From Acidobacteriaceae bacterium (GTDB lineage: Bacteria; Acidobacteriota; Terriglobia; Terriglobales; Acidobacteriaceae): a stretch of DNA of 5,659 nt. Every line of letters starts with the position of its first letter. The stretch's first letter is position 1. The position numbers and the translations under genes were made by a program. The DNA is taken from contig PLKU01000206.1 of NCBI GenBank assembly GCA_003140705.1, positions 1-5,659 of the forward strand, written 5' to 3'. Below, piece after piece: positions 3,529-5,659 of this stretch. The notes beneath the pieces are model-generated. The model ran no database searches. It was not told the DNA's origin and worked only from the letters and a program-made list of their open reading frames with translations.

Positions 3529-5659
3529 ATGTTTGTTTCCAACCGCAAAAATCGCCGCTTTGGCGCCCTCACTGCCAGGGGCTTTTCCCTGCTGAGCGCC
3601 GTTCTCGTTTCCGCCGTTGCCGCCTCACTGCCTGCTTTGGGCCAAGGCACTCACTTGTGGACCCAGTCGCGCGTGGAGGATTTTGAGAAGGGCACGCCAC
3701 AAGGGGTTGCGCTGTCCAGCGACGGCCATCTGCGCGAGGGGCCGGGCCTGAGCGAACTGCTGACCACTCCGTCGACTTATGTCTGGTCAGTCGCTTTGGA
3801 CAAGTTTGGCACCACCTACCTGGGAACTTCTTCGCCGGCCACGGTGCTGCGCGTGGGACAGGACGGCAAGCCCTTCACGCTCTTCGAGACCAAGGACCTC
3901 AGCGTGCAGGTAGTGCGGCTGGGACCGGATGGCGCACTGTACGTGGCGACCCTGCCGAGCGGCAAGGTCTATCAGCTCAAGCCCGACGCAGCAGCCAAGC
4001 AGGATGACGCGAGCGCCAAGCTGGTGTTTGACGCGGCTGCATTGGATGGAACGAAATCCGGACCGAATGCCGCAAAGACTGACGGCGACGGAAAATCCTC
4101 CGAAGCCAAACATGATGACGACAAATCGGACGCAAAATCCCACTACATCTGGGACCTGACCTTCGATACAGCCGGACGGCTCTACATCGCCACTGGCGGG
4201 CCGGGCGCAGTCTATCGCATCGATCCATCCAAGCCTGGCACGAGGCCCGAAGAGTTCTTCAAGAGCGACGAAGCGCACATCCGCTGCCTTGCCTGGGACG
4301 CAAAAGGCAACCTGATTGCCGGATCGGATGGATCCGGACTGGTGTACCAGATCAACCCGCAAGGCAACGGATACGTGCTGTTTGAGGCGCCCAAGCGCGA
4401 GATCACGGCGGTGGCAGTCGCCGCCGGCGGAATCATCTATGCCGCCAACGTGGGCGACAAGAGCCACAACCCTCTGCCTCCGTTGCCGGTACAAGGGGTT
4501 GGCTCGATCACCATCACGGTGGTTCAGCCGGGCTCGTTGCAGGCTGCAAACAGCAGCTCTTCGTTGCCGGAAGGAAGCGATATTTACGCTGTCACTCCGG
4601 CCTCAGGAGACACGGCCCAGGCACCGCGCAAGGTTTGGTCCGGCAAGGATGAGATTGTCTACGCACTGGCCGCAAGGGCAGACGGGCTGCTTGCGCTCAC
4701 AGGCAATCGTGGCCGCGTCTTCAGGATTGCCAACGACGGCGCATACGCGGATGTAGCTCATCTGGAGGCGCAGCAGGGATTGACTCTGGCTGTGGCGGAG
4801 AACAGCTTGTTGATCGGCAGCGGCAACACCGGAAAGCTCTTCCGCTTTGGCGCCGCAACTAGCAAGCACGAGTACGCAAGCGATGTGCTCGATGCCGGTG
4901 CAACTGCGCGCTACGGCCGCGTGGAAGTTGAGCCTGGATCGACCGGCTACGACTTGTTCACCCGTACCGGCAACGTGGAGCAACCGGTGCGCGGGTGGTC
5001 AGACTGGCTGCCGCTGAAAAATGGCTCTGTGGCTTCTCCGGCAGGGCGCTTCTTTGAGTGGAAGGCCGTGCTGCATGCGGGCGCAACTCTGGGCAGCGTC
5101 GGAGTCAACTATTTGCCCGTGAATTCAGCTCCGGTTGTGGACGAGCTGATGGTGGTGCCGGGAGCGCGGGTCAATGCACAGGCCCTCGCCCAGAACCCGG
5201 CGCAGATGCTCAGTATCGTGTTCCCTTCCACTACCCAGGGAGTCACCGTTACATACGATAACGCCACCAACACACCCCTGCAGGCCTTGAAAGACCGCAC
5301 CGCAATCACCGTTCGGTGGGCCGCACACGACGACGACGGCGACGATCTGACTTTTGCGCTCTATCTGCGCGGCGATGGCGAAAAAGTCTGGCGGCTGCTG
5401 AAGGATCAGATCACTGACAAGTTCTACAGCTTTGACGCGACACTCGTCCCTGATGGTGGCTACGAGATCAAGGTGGTTGCCTCTGACTCGCCTTCGCACA
5501 CGCCCGGCGATGCGCTCTCCGGCGCAAAAGAGAGCGAGCGTTTCGAAGTGGATACCACGCCACCGGTGGTCACCGCGCTCATGGCGAGCGCTGAGTCGTC
5601 CCCGCGCGTCACCTTTGATGCGGAAGATGCGTTCTCGCCCATCGCGCACGCTGAATACT
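3529..5659 (+). CDS. Exported beta-propeller protein with Ig-like tail (partial, runs off the right edge)
   Basis: The frame is open for 710 codons with no stop before the window ends, so the C-terminus is missing. ATG 3529 is the only reasonable start, because an in-frame TGA lies at 3484-3486 with no start codon in between; the ribosome site is weak. Residues 1-38 are a signal peptide with a basic n-region (NRKNRR), probably cut after ALG. From about 84 to 440 run some seven repeats of the pattern 'hydrophobic strand, xGxLYxAT, xGxVYRIxP', for example GALYVATLPSGKVYQL (135-150) and GRLYIATGGPGAVYRI (216-231). This indicates a beta-propeller. A charged, disordered insert (about 172-204, Lys/Asp-rich) interrupts the second and third blades, and a Ser-rich insert (318-350) a later one. 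At 470-530 a GWSDWLPL...SPAGRFFEWKAVL module links to Ig/fibronectin-like strands (about 590-680, WAAHDDDGDDLTFALYLRG). No catalytic residues are evident. A role in extracellular binding or scaffolding is inferred. Confidence 0.88.
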   Translation, partial: MFVSNRKNRRFGALTARGFSLLSAVLVSAVAASLPALGQGTHLWTQSRVEDFEKGTPQGVALSSDGHLREGPGLSELLTTPSTYVWSVALDKFGTTYLGTSSPATVLRVGQDGKPFTLFETKDLSVQVVRLGPDGALYVATLPSGKVYQLKPDAAAKQDDASAKLVFDAAALDGTKSGPNAAKTDGDGKSSEAKHDDDKSDAKSHYIWDLTFDTAGRLYIATGGPGAVYRIDPSKPGTRPEEFFKSDEAHIRCLAWDAKGNLIAGSDGSGLVYQINPQGNGYVLFEAPKREITAVAVAAGGIIYAANVGDKSHNPLPPLPVQGVGSITITVVQPGSLQAANSSSSLPEGSDIYAVTPASGDTAQAPRKVWSGKDEIVYALAARADGLLALTGNRGRVFRIANDGAYADVAHLEAQQGLTLAVAENSLLIGSGNTGKLFRFGAATSKHEYASDVLDAGATARYGRVEVEPGSTGYDLFTRTGNVEQPVRGWSDWLPLKNGSVASPAGRFFEWKAVLHAGATLGSVGVNYLPVNSAPVVDELMVVPGARVNAQALAQNPAQMLSIVFPSTTQGVTVTYDNATNTPLQALKDRTAITVRWAAHDDDGDDLTFALYLRGDGEKVWRLLKDQITDKFYSFDATLVPDGGYEIKVVASDSPSHTPGDALSGAKESERFEVDTTPPVVTALMASAESSPRVTFDAEDAFSPIAHAEY

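Noticed and set aside
3529..3640. Possible twin-arginine signal in the propeller protein (NRRFGAL)
   Set aside because: The spacing does not match the S/T-R-R-x-F-L-K pattern, and an ordinary Sec signal with a basic n-region explains it better.
3787..4494. 235-codon minus-strand frame opposite the propeller gene
   Set aside because: It is long only because the GC-rich plus-strand gene leaves the antisense frame open; the propeller repeats on the plus strand are decisive.

Overview
This window looks like chromosomal DNA of an acidobacterium (phylum Acidobacteriota). That is inferred mainly from the long minus-strand gene at 2216-3448. Its protein matches the secreted 'VWFA-related Acidobacterial domain' family (TIGR03436), which is typical of that phylum. 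Moderate GC, weak Shine-Dalgarno sequences and a beta-propeller/Ig-type secreted protein also fit. No species can be named from the sequence alone.

Layout, left to right. Positions 1-117 form a compact imperfect palindrome: near-perfect 17-bp terminal inverted repeats with TA at both ends and nested internal stems. It resembles a MITE or repetitive extragenic palindrome. Positions 118-396 hold no convincing gene. A minus-strand stand-alone receiver protein (397-909) follows; its phospho-acceptor Asp is replaced by Asn, and its stop codon lies in the loop of a 9-bp perfect hairpin. Positions 910-1467 are gene-free, with several short dyads and direct repeats. Two plus-strand genes then run in series: a small unrecognised protein (1468-1761) and an Hsp15/HslR-type S4 RNA-binding protein (1819-2199). 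The hslR-like gene meets the exported VWA-like protein gene (2216-3448, minus) tail to tail, with only 16 bp between the stops. That gene is divergent, across 80 bp, from a large exported beta-propeller protein (3529 onward, plus), which is open to the right edge and therefore partial.

The genes do not form one obvious pathway. The two small plus-strand genes may be co-transcribed and probably serve cytoplasmic functions; the HslR-like protein probably acts in ribosome and RNA quality control. The divergent pair both encode exported proteins, with a VWA-like fold and a propeller plus Ig-like fold, and may share a control region. No CRISPR array, tRNA, rRNA, transposase or known defence system is visible. 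The less ordinary signals are the terminal palindrome, the Asn-substituted receiver and the VWA domain lacking its metal site.
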